From positions 1 through 64,000 of the forward strand of contig WRBQ01000005.1 of NCBI GenBank assembly GCA_009784445.1: DNA of 64,000 nt. Direction: 5' to 3'. Below are positions 26,202-34,096 of this stretch, in pieces. The number at the start of each line of letters is the position of its first letter. Position 1 is the first letter of the stretch. The position numbers were made by a program, and so were the translations under genes. The stretch is from Oscillospiraceae bacterium. GTDB taxonomy: Bacteria; Bacillota; Clostridia; Oscillospirales; Acutalibacteraceae. The notes under the pieces were generated by a model, which was given only the letters and a program-made list of their open reading frames with translations, did not search any database and was not told the origin of the DNA.

Positions 26202-26570
26202 CTAACACATAATCATCCAATTAATTCCGAATTTATCGACTAGCGAAAACATGAGCGATGCATACTCGCACTCGCCGAGAGGTACATTGCACTTGATTGC
26301 ATCAACCGTCAGCACATCGTACGCGTTTTGCACAAAATTCTCGCGACCCTTGCCCATGTCAAAAATAAACTGCATGTTGTTGCCAACTGCAACTTCGTCA
26401 GCATTCTCCATCAAGGAGATTGTCTGCCCACACACATTGATTTCAGCGTGTTCAATACCTCCATTTTCGAGCGTGCCATAAATTTGACCTGTTGTGCCGA
26501 AAGCGGTTTCATACAACTTCAACGCCTCGTGCGAGTTTTTGACATACACTTGCATCATTGACCTGTTCAT
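26202..26570 (-). CDS. VOC protein, PhnB-like
   Basis: The 122-residue product (MNRSMMQVYVKNSHEALKLY) has the PhnB-like pattern: an N-terminal substrate-contact strand, HAEINVCGQTISLMENADEV, and a C-terminal YASLMFSLVDKFGINWMI. PhnB-like proteins belong to the VOC superfamily; most have no proven reaction. The start at 26570 is set by GGAGG eight bases upstream and lies five bases past the comF stop, so it is probably cotranscribed with comF. Confidence 0.8.
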   Translation of the reverse strand: MNRSMMQVYVKNSHEALKLYETAFGTTGQIYGTLENGGIEHAEINVCGQTISLMENADEVAVGNNMQFIFDMGKGRENFVQNAYDVLTVDAIKCNVPLGECEYASLMFSLVDKFGINWMIMC

Positions 26571-26574
26571 ATTC

Positions 26575-27282
26575 TTAACCTCCGTTAGCTTTTTTCGCAG
26601 AAAACTCCGTTTCATGTTCTTCTTCTCCGTTAGTTTTCTTCGCTTGCACTTCCGTGCGCAAAAAGGCCAGTTTAATCACCTGCGCAGCGCCGGCCTGTTC
26701 CAACATATGCGCACAAGCCTGCATGGTAGCACCCGTTGTGCAAATGTCATCACACAGCACCACGCGCCGCCCGGCAACTTGCTCGGGCGCAGTGACGGCA
26801 TAAGCCCCCGCAACGTTTTGCGCACGCTGCGGGGCGGGTAAGTCATGCTGAACTTCGGTTTCTCGCGCTTTGCGCAACAGGGTTGCGTGCTCACAGCTCA
26901 ACCAGCGTGCCGCAGATTTCGCCAGCAGCTCGCTTTGGTTGTAGCCGCGCTTCTTCACCTGCGCGGCAGTCATGGGCACGGCGCAAAACAGCAGATCAGC
27001 GCCGTCCAACTCGGCTTCACGCAGGGCATCGCCCATGGCATAGGCAATGCTGTGCGCCAGATTTCGCTTGCCCTCAAACTTCAGCCGCAGCAAAACCCTG
27101 CTGGCACGTGAATGATAAGTGAAACAGGCGATGATGCCCTCTGCGTTGTTATAGCGGCTCGCTTGCGCTTCTTCGGCGCAGTCAGGGCAGAGCATATCGG
27201 CGGGCGCGGTGACGCCCATGCACCACACGCAGCGGCGCGGGAAAAACGCCAGCCAAATGCGTTCGAAGAGTTGTGTGTTCAT
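26575..27282 (-). CDS. comF: ComF-family phosphoribosyltransferase-like protein
   Basis: The 235-residue product has a zinc ribbon near the N-terminus (CVWCMGVTAPADMLCPDC) and a phosphoribosyltransferase-like domain with KKRGYNQSELLAKS and PRPP loop VVLCDDICTTGAT. ComF supports transformation with single-stranded DNA in Bacillus; in non-competent species its role is unclear. The last ~25 residues contain an imperfect repeat (AKKTNGEEEHETEF / AKKANGG). Its start overlaps the stop of the upstream small protein by 4 bases. Confidence 0.88.
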   Translation of the reverse strand: MNTQLFERIWLAFFPRRCVWCMGVTAPADMLCPDCAEEAQASRYNNAEGIIACFTYHSRASRVLLRLKFEGKRNLAHSIAYAMGDALREAELDGADLLFCAVPMTAAQVKKRGYNQSELLAKSAARWLSCEHATLLRKARETEVQHDLPAPQRAQNVAGAYAVTAPEQVAGRRVVLCDDICTTGATMQACAHMLEQAGAAQVIKLAFLRTEVQAKKTNGEEEHETEFSAKKANGG

Positions 27283-27482
27283 GCTGGTTTATCCGCTTGG
27301 TCACGCTGCTGCGTTTCTAAAATCGCGCGGTTCACAAAACCACTAAGGGTTTCGCCGCGCTGGACAGCATAAGCTCTTAGGGCTTCTTTTTCGCCCTTCT
27401 TCACTTTGATTTCTATGCGGTCGTAAGTTTTGCGATTGTATTCAGTGATTTGCTTCACCCGCTCTTCGCTTACCGGTGACAT
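27279..27482 (-). CDS. Ribbon-helix-helix-like small protein (copy 1)
   Basis: The 67-residue product contains YDRIEIKVKKGEKEALRAYA followed by RGETLSGFVNRAILE. This strand-helix-helix pattern is that of Arc/MetJ-type DNA-binding or antitoxin-like proteins common in Clostridia. It is closely related to the product at 47328-47528 (shared core YDR(I/L)EIKVKKGEK). AAAGGA precedes the ATG, and its stop overlaps the comF start. No toxin gene is adjacent, so a free-standing regulator is as likely as an antitoxin. Confidence 0.7.
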   Translation of the reverse strand: MSPVSEERVKQITEYNRKTYDRIEIKVKKGEKEALRAYAVQRGETLSGFVNRAILETQQRDQADKPA

Positions 27483-27528
27483 AAGAAATTCCTTTCTGCA
27501 AAATGCACAAACAGCGAGAATGTCGACA

Positions 27529-27537
27529 TGCTATAAT
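27529..27537 (+). promoter_or_regulatory. Extended -10 promoter
   Basis: TG-C-TATAAT, 28 bases before the small acidic protein gene at 27566. No good -35 is seen. Confidence 0.55.
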
Positions 27538-27565
27538 AGAGGTACATAAAAAGAGGAGAATTGCC

Positions 27566-27748
27566 ATGAAACGTGACCTCGCAACCATCGACGCAGCAGG
27601 CCTCGTATACGAAAACATCAAGGTCATCCTAAAATGCATTACGCTTGAAGACATAGACTTCGGCGAAATGCATGTGCTGGCCTATATGGCAGAAGATTAC
27701 CTAGAAAAAATGTGGGCCACAGTCTCCTCATTGAAAAAACCGGAATAG
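27566..27748 (+). CDS. 60-residue acidic helical protein
   Basis: The product (MKRDLATIDAAGLVYENIKV) is mostly helical and acidic, with no known motif. GAGGAG before the ATG at 27566 and the promoter upstream support expression. It resembles in style the small helical protein encoded at 46951-47187, but clear homology is not visible. Its 3' end lies next to the rnpB 3' end, convergent. Function unknown. Confidence 0.6.
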   Translation: MKRDLATIDAAGLVYENIKVILKCITLEDIDFGEMHVLAYMAEDYLEKMWATVSSLKKPE

Positions 27749-27779
27749 GACACAGTGAAGCGGCGGAGCCACCCGCAGG

Positions 27780-28139
27780 TGTGAGTTGGCCTGTAAGCCG
27801 GGTTCTGTCATTGAAGGCGTCATTTATCTTGTGCACGCATTGCTACGCACATCTTTGCCAGCCGTTGCAAGTTTGTTTGCGCAGGGCACGCCGTGCGATT
27901 TCACGCACGCTTGCTGTCGCTGTTGCTGCGGATAGGGTTTGCAGGGCCGCGCAGTTCCCCGCGCGCCGGTGAGCTCTTACCTCACCTTTCCACCCTTACC
28001 CCTTGCGGGGCGGTTTCTTTCTGTTGCACTTTCCCTAAGGTCACCCTCGGCGGCCGTTAGCCGTTATCCTTGCCCTGTGCAGCCCGGACTTTCCTCGCTA
28101 GCGCCAAAGCGCCACGCGCGACTGCCCAGCCAACTCACA
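27780..28139 (-). ncRNA. rnpB: RNase P RNA, bacterial class A
   Basis: Read on the minus strand the RNA starts GTGAGTTGGCTGGGCAGTCG, contains the universal GAGGAAAGTCCGGGCT and an AAAGTGCAACAGAAAG-type core. It ends ACAGAACCCGGCTTACAGG before the closing strand GCCAACTCAC, which pairs with the 5' end (P1). The ~360-nt length and P-domain order are those of class A, not the Bacillus class B type. It is the ribozyme that matures tRNA 5' ends. Protein-like ORFs inside it are artefacts. Confidence 0.93.
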
Positions 28140-28222
28140 CACTTTATTCTACTCTATTTTGCCGCACCTGTCAAGCGTTATACGACATATAATGGTGAAA
28201 AAACCATCATTGGGAGGCCTTA

Positions 28223-28444
28223 ATGACAACCAACACCACTTGGACAACTGTTAACGGCGTGGTCTTGCCCGGTTCAGGCACACGAACCTTCAATAACCCC
28301 TGCAATCCCTGCGCAACACCCTTTGGTATGTCGGCAATAGCGCCCGGTTTTGGCAACTGCGGATTCTTCGGCATGCCGGGGCTGCCCGGCTGTTTCAGCA
28401 ACATGCAGTCAATGCCTTGCTGCTGCACGCAACGGTTTACATAA
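28223..28444 (+). CDS. Cys/Gly/Pro-rich small protein
   Basis: The 73-residue product has a Thr-rich N-terminus and then short repeats of Gly, Pro, Phe and Cys (CNPCATPFG, GNCGFFGMPGLPGC, MPCCCTQ). This composition recalls small spore-coat or inclusion proteins that cross-link through Cys. The evidence is compositional only. GGGAGG precedes the ATG and TATAAT lies at 28188-28193. The stop overlaps the end of the convergent lipase gene by 8 bases. Confidence 0.55.
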   Translation: MTTNTTWTTVNGVVLPGSGTRTFNNPCNPCATPFGMSAIAPGFGNCGFFGMPGLPGCFSNMQSMPCCCTQRFT

Positions 28445-29801
28445 ACTGCGGGAATTCATCACCTGCTGTGCGGCAAGTGAGCGGCTGGTCACTCAACATA
28501 ACCTGCGCTGCCAGTCTAAGCAATCGCTCATCTTTGGCAGTGCGATCGTGATGCAAGCCTTTGAAGTACCACGTAGTGTCCGGCAATGCACCGGTGGCGG
28601 CATCCACAATGTTATCCGGCGAAATGTAGGCCGGGTCTGCTTTTGCTAGATAATCAGCAGACAGCGGGGTGTCATGCCCTGCGCTGGTTGCGCCCATGGA
28701 TGTGGAGTGCAGGTCGATGATGCCATCGCCGTTGAGTGTTTCGCTGCACTCGAACAAGTCGGGCAGCTGCGTGTTGTACTCGTTGATGTTATACAGCTGC
28801 ACGCCCTGCGCCTGCATAGCTTTGATGTTTCGCGCGGCATTCACCTGCGCTTTGTAGTAGCGATCGGTCTGTTCTTTCAGCGGCGCAAGGGCTGGGTCGC
28901 TAAGCCAACGCGCTTTCGCCTCAGCGTAATCCTCCTGCGGCAGCAGCGCCCACAGCATGGTTGCGCGGCTCAACATCCCGCCTACAGCACCTTCCAGGGC
29001 GACATCCAAGCTGCGGCGCACCGCCCGCTCGGGCATTAAACGCAGCACAAATGCGCCTGCCTTGCTTTTCTTGCGCAGCATGGCCAAGCGCTTTAGTTTG
29101 TCATAAAATCTAAAACGACCAAGGAAGATATCCCCCGCCACGGCAGAGCCATTGAATGCCGGCACGAAGTAAACCACTTTGTGCAGCTGCTTGTGCACAG
29201 CGGGATAATACTCCGCCAAAGCGTTCATTAGCGTGGCGCCTAGGCTCATGGGCATCAGATTAACTTTGTCTGTGTCGTGTTTGGCCAGCACATCCTGAAT
29301 AAACTGATATAGCTCATCCACCACATCGGCGTGGTTGCCCATGGTATCATAGGCGAAATAATACATACGGTCGGCGCCTAAGCCCTCTGTGATGGCTTGC
29401 ACGGGCACCATGCGGTGAACATAACCCATGTTTTCTTCGGGCAAATCTGCAAAGCTGGTGGGCGGCGTACCCGACCCACCCATGCGATGCAAGGCCGTTG
29501 CACGAAAATCCTTGCTGTGGCGGCCGTGGTTGTCGTACTGATAATGTCCATCAGCTAGGGCCTTGCGCAGTCCACGGCGAAGGCTGCGGCTCAATCCTGC
29601 ATCGTGCCGAAACAGCAGGCTAAGCACCGCATGCGGTGCCACACGCCGCAACAACAGCTTGTAATCAATGCATTGGCCAAGCCCGCCAAAGCCGCCGCGC
29701 ACGTGGCGGCCATTGGCATCAGCAACACGTTCACCTTGGGCGCAGTGCAAAAACACGTCGGACATGCCAGAGCCATGGACGATGATGGTGGGATAATTCA
29801 T
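28437..29801 (-). CDS. LCAT-like alpha/beta hydrolase, cytosolic paralogue
   Basis: The 454-residue product shares the layout of the lipase at 12209-14077 but has no signal peptide or membrane anchor. It shows IIVHGSGMSDVFLH, nucleophile elbow NLMPMSLGATLMNAL (Ser near residue 187) and a His-containing TTWYFKGLHHDRTAKDER near the C-terminus. Both proteins end their catalytic domains with a TW(F/Y)F.G..H..... segment, which supports common descent. Substrate is unknown; an intracellular lipid or ester is likely. The start is weakly supported by GGAAAGGGC. Confidence 0.65.
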   Translation of the reverse strand: MNYPTIIVHGSGMSDVFLHCAQGERVADANGRHVRGGFGGLGQCIDYKLLLRRVAPHAVLSLLFRHDAGLSRSLRRGLRKALADGHYQYDNHGRHSKDFRATALHRMGGSGTPPTSFADLPEENMGYVHRMVPVQAITEGLGADRMYYFAYDTMGNHADVVDELYQFIQDVLAKHDTDKVNLMPMSLGATLMNALAEYYPAVHKQLHKVVYFVPAFNGSAVAGDIFLGRFRFYDKLKRLAMLRKKSKAGAFVLRLMPERAVRRSLDVALEGAVGGMLSRATMLWALLPQEDYAEAKARWLSDPALAPLKEQTDRYYKAQVNAARNIKAMQAQGVQLYNINEYNTQLPDLFECSETLNGDGIIDLHSTSMGATSAGHDTPLSADYLAKADPAYISPDNIVDAATGALPDTTWYFKGLHHDRTAKDERLLRLAAQVMLSDQPLTCRTAGDEFPQFM

Positions 29802-29869
29802 GCGAATGCCCTTTCCAACCTATTAGTGTATCCATTATAGCAAATCCCGCGAGAACTGTCAACAATTAC

Positions 29870-29898
29870 TTGACCTTGTCGCGAGTTCATGGTATAAT
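29870..29898 (+). promoter_or_regulatory. SigA promoter of valS
   Basis: TTGACC (29870-29875), 17-bp spacer and TATAAT (29893-29898). The leader is about 29 bases, too short for a T-box. Confidence 0.75.
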
Positions 29899-29933
29899 AG
29901 GTTATTATTGAAAAGACAAGCGAGGACAAGCTC

Positions 29934-32267
29934 ATGGAAAAACGCTATGAATTCAAAGCAATTGAACCCCAAATGCAGCAGCTGTGGAACGACCACAACG
30001 TATACAAATTTAACAAAGCTGCGCCGGGCGAAGTGTACGCCATTGACACACCGCCGCCAACGGTTAGCGGCAGCTTGCACATCGGCCACCTGTTTAGCTA
30101 TGTGCAAGCCGAAATGATTGCCCGTTTTCGCCGCATGCAGGGCTACAATGTCTTCTACCCATTTGGTTTTGACGACAACGGCCTGCCCACCGAACGCCTC
30201 GTTGAGCGCGAACAAGGCATTCGTGCAAGCGAGCTGCCACGCAGCGAATTCACGCAAAAATGCCAAGCCACTGCTGCAAAGTATGAAGACGAGTTCAAGG
30301 CGCTGTGGCAAAGCCTTGGCGTAAGTGCCGACTGGGAACTGTGCTACCAAACTGTAAGTCCTGCGGCCATGGCTACATCACAAAAACTGTTTCTGGATTT
30401 GGTGCAAAAGGGCATGGCCTATGCAAAAGAATCCCCCGTGCTGTGGTGTGTGGAGTGCCAAACCTCCATCGCCCAAGCCGAGCTAGACAGCACCGATGCC
30501 GCCAGCACGTTCAACACCATCCCCTTCATGGTGGAGGGCCAGCCGCTGTATATCGCCACAACCAGACCTGAGTTGCTTTACGGCTGTGTGTGCCTGTTCG
30601 TGCACCCGGAAGATGCGCGCTACACACATCTGATTGGCAAGCAAGCAACGGTGCCGCTATATGGCTACGACGTGCCCATTTTGACGGACGAAAAAGTGGC
30701 CATCGACAAAGGCACCGGCGCAGTCATGTGCTGCACCTTCGGTGACCAAACCGACGTGGAGTGGTTCCACACGCACAAGCTGCCCTACCGCCGCGTGATG
30801 ATGCCCAACGGCCACATCGCCGACGACGTGCCGCACATCGCAGGCATGTATGTCACTAAAGCACGCAAGACGATTATTGCTCTACTGGATGAGCAAGGCC
30901 TGCTGGTGAACAGCGAGAACATCACCCATGCGGTGCAATCGCACGAACGTTGCGGCAAGCACGTGGAGATTATTCCCTCGCGTCAGTGGTACATCGACGT
31001 GATGACCGACCGCGATAAATTCTTGGAGCTGGGCGAGAAAATCAACTGGTACCCCGCCAACATGCAAAACCGCTACAAAGCTTGGGTCGAAAACCTTAAG
31101 TGGGACTGGTGCATTTCGCGCCAGCGCTACTTCGGCGTGCCCTTCCCGGTTTGGTACTGCCAAGACTGCAACGCTGCCGTGTTCGCCAAGGCCGAGCAAC
31201 TGCCCGTGAACCCGCTTGAGACAGATTACGACGGCACATGTGCCTGCGGCTGCACGCAGTTCACGCCCGAAAGCGCGGTGCTCGACACCTGGGCAACAAG
31301 CTCCATCACTCCGCAAATTAACGAGCTGGCCGGCGGCCCGGTGCCCATGGCAGTGCGCCCGCATGGCCACGATATCATTCGCACATGGACGTTCTACACC
31401 ATCGTGCGCAGTTTCTACCATACCGGCGATATTCCCTGGCGCGATGCGATGATCAATGGCCACGCACTGGCGAAAAAAGGCGAGAAAATCAGCAAGAGCA
31501 AAAACAACAGCGCCAACGACCCCGCTACGCTCATTGCCACGCATTCGGCTGACGTGCTGCGCTACTGGGCGGCCAACGCACGGCTGGGTACGGATGTTTT
31601 CTTCGATGCCGACGAGTTGCAAATTGCCCGCCGATTCATCACCAAACTGTGGAACGCCTGCAAGTTTGCCATTGGCCACTTGGAGGATTACGCAGGCGGC
31701 GACATCACCCAGCCAGTGGACAAATGGATGGTCGCCCGCGTGGACGAAGTGCTTGCCAAGGCCAAAAAGAGCCTATATGAGTACGAAATCGGCACGGCGC
31801 GACATGAGATTGACACCCTGTTCTGGCATGACCTGTGCGACAATTACATCGAAATCGTGAAAGATCGCTTATACTATCCTGAAAATCATGGCGATGCCGA
31901 GCGTAAATCCGGCCAAGCCGCGCTTTACTACGCCCTGTGTGAAATTCTGAAGATATACGCCATTTACGTGCCGCACGTCACGGAATATATTTATCAAGCG
32001 TTCTTCAAGCAGCACGAACAGGCTGAGTCGATTCACCTGCTTCAGTGGGCGCAACCTGCCGAGGTTGACCCGCAACTGCTCGCGTTTGGCGAGGCACTAA
32101 AAGAGCAAATTTCGGCCATGCGCAAAGTGCGCAGCGAGCAAAATCTGTCGCGCAAAGACCCCTTAGAAAGCTACACGATTGACGCAGGCGAGTTTGCGGC
32201 ATGGTTTGAGGCGACGAAGAAAGACATCGCAGCTTGCGAGAATATTGGCGAGGTGAAATTCACATGA
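29934..32267 (+). CDS. valS: Valyl-tRNA synthetase, short archaeal/Rickettsia-like type
   Basis: The 777-residue class I synthetase charges tRNA-Val. HIGH is at 49-52 in TPPPTVSGSLHIGHLF and the KMSKS loop reads KISKSKNN (near 518). The N-terminal FGFDDNGLPTERLVE matches the archaeal and alphaproteobacterial ValRS lineage rather than the Bacillus type. The editing domain is present (ATTRPELLYG). It lacks the C-terminal coiled-coil arm of the ~880-residue form. The SD is GCGAGGA. Its stop overlaps the MetRS-like start (ATGA). Confidence 0.88.
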   Translation: MEKRYEFKAIEPQMQQLWNDHNVYKFNKAAPGEVYAIDTPPPTVSGSLHIGHLFSYVQAEMIARFRRMQGYNVFYPFGFDDNGLPTERLVEREQGIRASELPRSEFTQKCQATAAKYEDEFKALWQSLGVSADWELCYQTVSPAAMATSQKLFLDLVQKGMAYAKESPVLWCVECQTSIAQAELDSTDAASTFNTIPFMVEGQPLYIATTRPELLYGCVCLFVHPEDARYTHLIGKQATVPLYGYDVPILTDEKVAIDKGTGAVMCCTFGDQTDVEWFHTHKLPYRRVMMPNGHIADDVPHIAGMYVTKARKTIIALLDEQGLLVNSENITHAVQSHERCGKHVEIIPSRQWYIDVMTDRDKFLELGEKINWYPANMQNRYKAWVENLKWDWCISRQRYFGVPFPVWYCQDCNAAVFAKAEQLPVNPLETDYDGTCACGCTQFTPESAVLDTWATSSITPQINELAGGPVPMAVRPHGHDIIRTWTFYTIVRSFYHTGDIPWRDAMINGHALAKKGEKISKSKNNSANDPATLIATHSADVLRYWAANARLGTDVFFDADELQIARRFITKLWNACKFAIGHLEDYAGGDITQPVDKWMVARVDEVLAKAKKSLYEYEIGTARHEIDTLFWHDLCDNYIEIVKDRLYYPENHGDAERKSGQAALYYALCEILKIYAIYVPHVTEYIYQAFFKQHEQAESIHLLQWAQPAEVDPQLLAFGEALKEQISAMRKVRSEQNLSRKDPLESYTIDAGEFAAWFEATKKDIAACENIGEVKFT

Positions 32268-34096
32268 GCAGACCCACATTCCCAAAACGCGCGGTAGTTA
32301 CCGGCGGCATGCCCTATGGCAACAAACAGCTGCACTTTGGTCACATTGGCGGCGTGTTTGCGCAGGCCGACATTTACGCCCGGTTTTTGCGAAACCGCAT
32401 TGGCCATGATAACGTCGTGTTTGTGTCGGGCACAGATTGCTATGGCGCACTGATTGAACTTGGCCGCGACAAAGAAGGCTTTGCCGGCACGCTTGCTGAA
32501 TATGTGCAGCGCAACCATGAGCACCAAAAAGCCACACTCGCGGCCTACGACATTTCGCTCAATCTTTACGCAGCCTCCGCACTGGGCGAGGCGGGCGAAA
32601 TTCATGCACAACTCAGCGCTGAAGTGTTCAATCGCCTGCACGAAAACGGCGTGTTGGTGCGCGAAGATACCCTGCAATTTTACGATGAAGAAAAACAGTG
32701 CTTTCTCAATGGCCGCCAAGTGACCGGCCGCTGCCCCATTCAAGGCTGCAAAAGCAGCATTGCTTACGCCGACGAATGCGACTTGGGGCACCAGTATAAC
32801 CCCACCGAGTTGATTGCGCCAGTGAGTGTGCTTTCGGGCAAGCCACCTGCGCGCCGCACGGTGACCAACTGGTTCTTCGATTTGCCGCGCTACATGAACT
32901 ATATGCACGAACTCGTGGCACAATGGGAGCAAGACCCCGCTTGTCGCCCCGGACTAGTGAAAGTGGTGCAGGAGTTCCTGCGCAAGCCCGCGGTTTACGT
33001 AAAAACAGAACCCGGCGGGCCTTCCGAGCTGGTTGAATATGATGACCTTGCTGCCCGCGAACGCGGCGTGGCCGAGCTTGCCGCTCAGGGTTTGCGCTAC
33101 CGCACGGGCAAAACTTTGGTGCCGTTTCGGCTTAGCGGCAACGTACCTTGGGGCATTCCCGTGCCAGAAAAAGATGGTCTGGCCGAGCTCACTTTTTGGG
33201 TTTGGCCCGAAAGCCTGTGGGCGCCCGTCAGCTTCACCAAAGCTGTGGTGGGCGAGCGCTGGGGCGAATTTTGGCAAAGCGATGACGCGAAAGTCTACCA
33301 GTTCATCGGCGAAGACAACATTTATTTCTACGCCATTGCCGAAATGGGCTTGTTCGCGGCGCTAAACTGGAACCTAACCGTGCCAACTATTGTACCCAAC
33401 AAACACCTGCTGTTTGGTAAGAGTAAAGCCTCAAGTTCAAGCGAAATTAAGCCGCCCATGGCGCACGAGCTGCTTGAGCACTACACTGCCGAGCAACTGC
33501 GTCTGCATTTCATGAACGCCAGTTTGAGTGAGCGCTCCGTGGGCTTTGCGCCCAAGGCTTTCATGCCCGGGCAAGCCGAAAACGCCTTTGACCCCGTGCT
33601 CAACGAGGGCAATTTGGTCACGAATGTGTTCAATCGCCTTGCCAGATCATGCTTCTACACCGCGCAAAAGCATGGGTACACTACCCTGCCGGCGGGTGAA
33701 GTGTCGCCCGAAATCAAGCAACGCGGTGACGACACCATCCTCGAGTATGAGCGCATGATGGCGGAAATCAAGCTCGACGGCCTGTTTGAGCTGCTCAATG
33801 TGTATCTGCGCGACGCCAACAAGCACTGGGCTGCACACAGCAAAAGCGATGATCCCGCCGTGATTGCCCAGCTGCTGGTGGATTCATTCCATGCGCTACG
33901 GGTGGCAACGGCGCTACTGCAGCCCATGGTGCCGCAAGGCTGCGACATGCTGCGCGAATACCTCAACGTAGACGAACGCCTGTGGGATTGGCAGCATATT
34001 TTCGAGCTGCTCAATTATTTTATTGAAGATGGTCACGCCTTTAAGTTTCTTGAGCCGCGCGTGGATTTCTTCAAGAAGCACGAAAGCCAGCTGTAA
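32264..34096 (+). CDS. Methionyl-tRNA synthetase-like class I aminoacyl-tRNA ligase
   Basis: The 611-residue protein starts with the MetRS catalytic fold (AVVTGGMPYGNKQLHFGHIGG; HIGH variant HFGH at 24-27, then FVSGTDCYG). It has a zinc-knuckle-like insert (CPIQGCKSS). The C-terminal anticodon-binding helices are present, but there is no EMAP-type tail. The KMSKS position (near 386) reads FGKSKASSSS, so the motif is degenerate. It may still charge tRNA, or be a paralogue with another substrate. Its start overlaps valS by 4 bases. Its end overlaps spoIIE convergently by 26 bases. Confidence 0.75.
   Translation: MSRPTFPKRAVVTGGMPYGNKQLHFGHIGGVFAQADIYARFLRNRIGHDNVVFVSGTDCYGALIELGRDKEGFAGTLAEYVQRNHEHQKATLAAYDISLNLYAASALGEAGEIHAQLSAEVFNRLHENGVLVREDTLQFYDEEKQCFLNGRQVTGRCPIQGCKSSIAYADECDLGHQYNPTELIAPVSVLSGKPPARRTVTNWFFDLPRYMNYMHELVAQWEQDPACRPGLVKVVQEFLRKPAVYVKTEPGGPSELVEYDDLAARERGVAELAAQGLRYRTGKTLVPFRLSGNVPWGIPVPEKDGLAELTFWVWPESLWAPVSFTKAVVGERWGEFWQSDDAKVYQFIGEDNIYFYAIAEMGLFAALNWNLTVPTIVPNKHLLFGKSKASSSSEIKPPMAHELLEHYTAEQLRLHFMNASLSERSVGFAPKAFMPGQAENAFDPVLNEGNLVTNVFNRLARSCFYTAQKHGYTTLPAGEVSPEIKQRGDDTILEYERMMAEIKLDGLFELLNVYLRDANKHWAAHSKSDDPAVIAQLLVDSFHALRVATALLQPMVPQGCDMLREYLNVDERLWDWQHIFELLNYFIEDGHAFKFLEPRVDFFKKHESQL

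Noticed and set aside
27639-28223. Protein-like ORFs over the rnpB region
   Set aside because: The conserved RNase P RNA core explains the sequence.
29899-29933. T-box riboswitch before valS
   Set aside because: The leader is only ~30 nt, with no specifier or T-box sequence.
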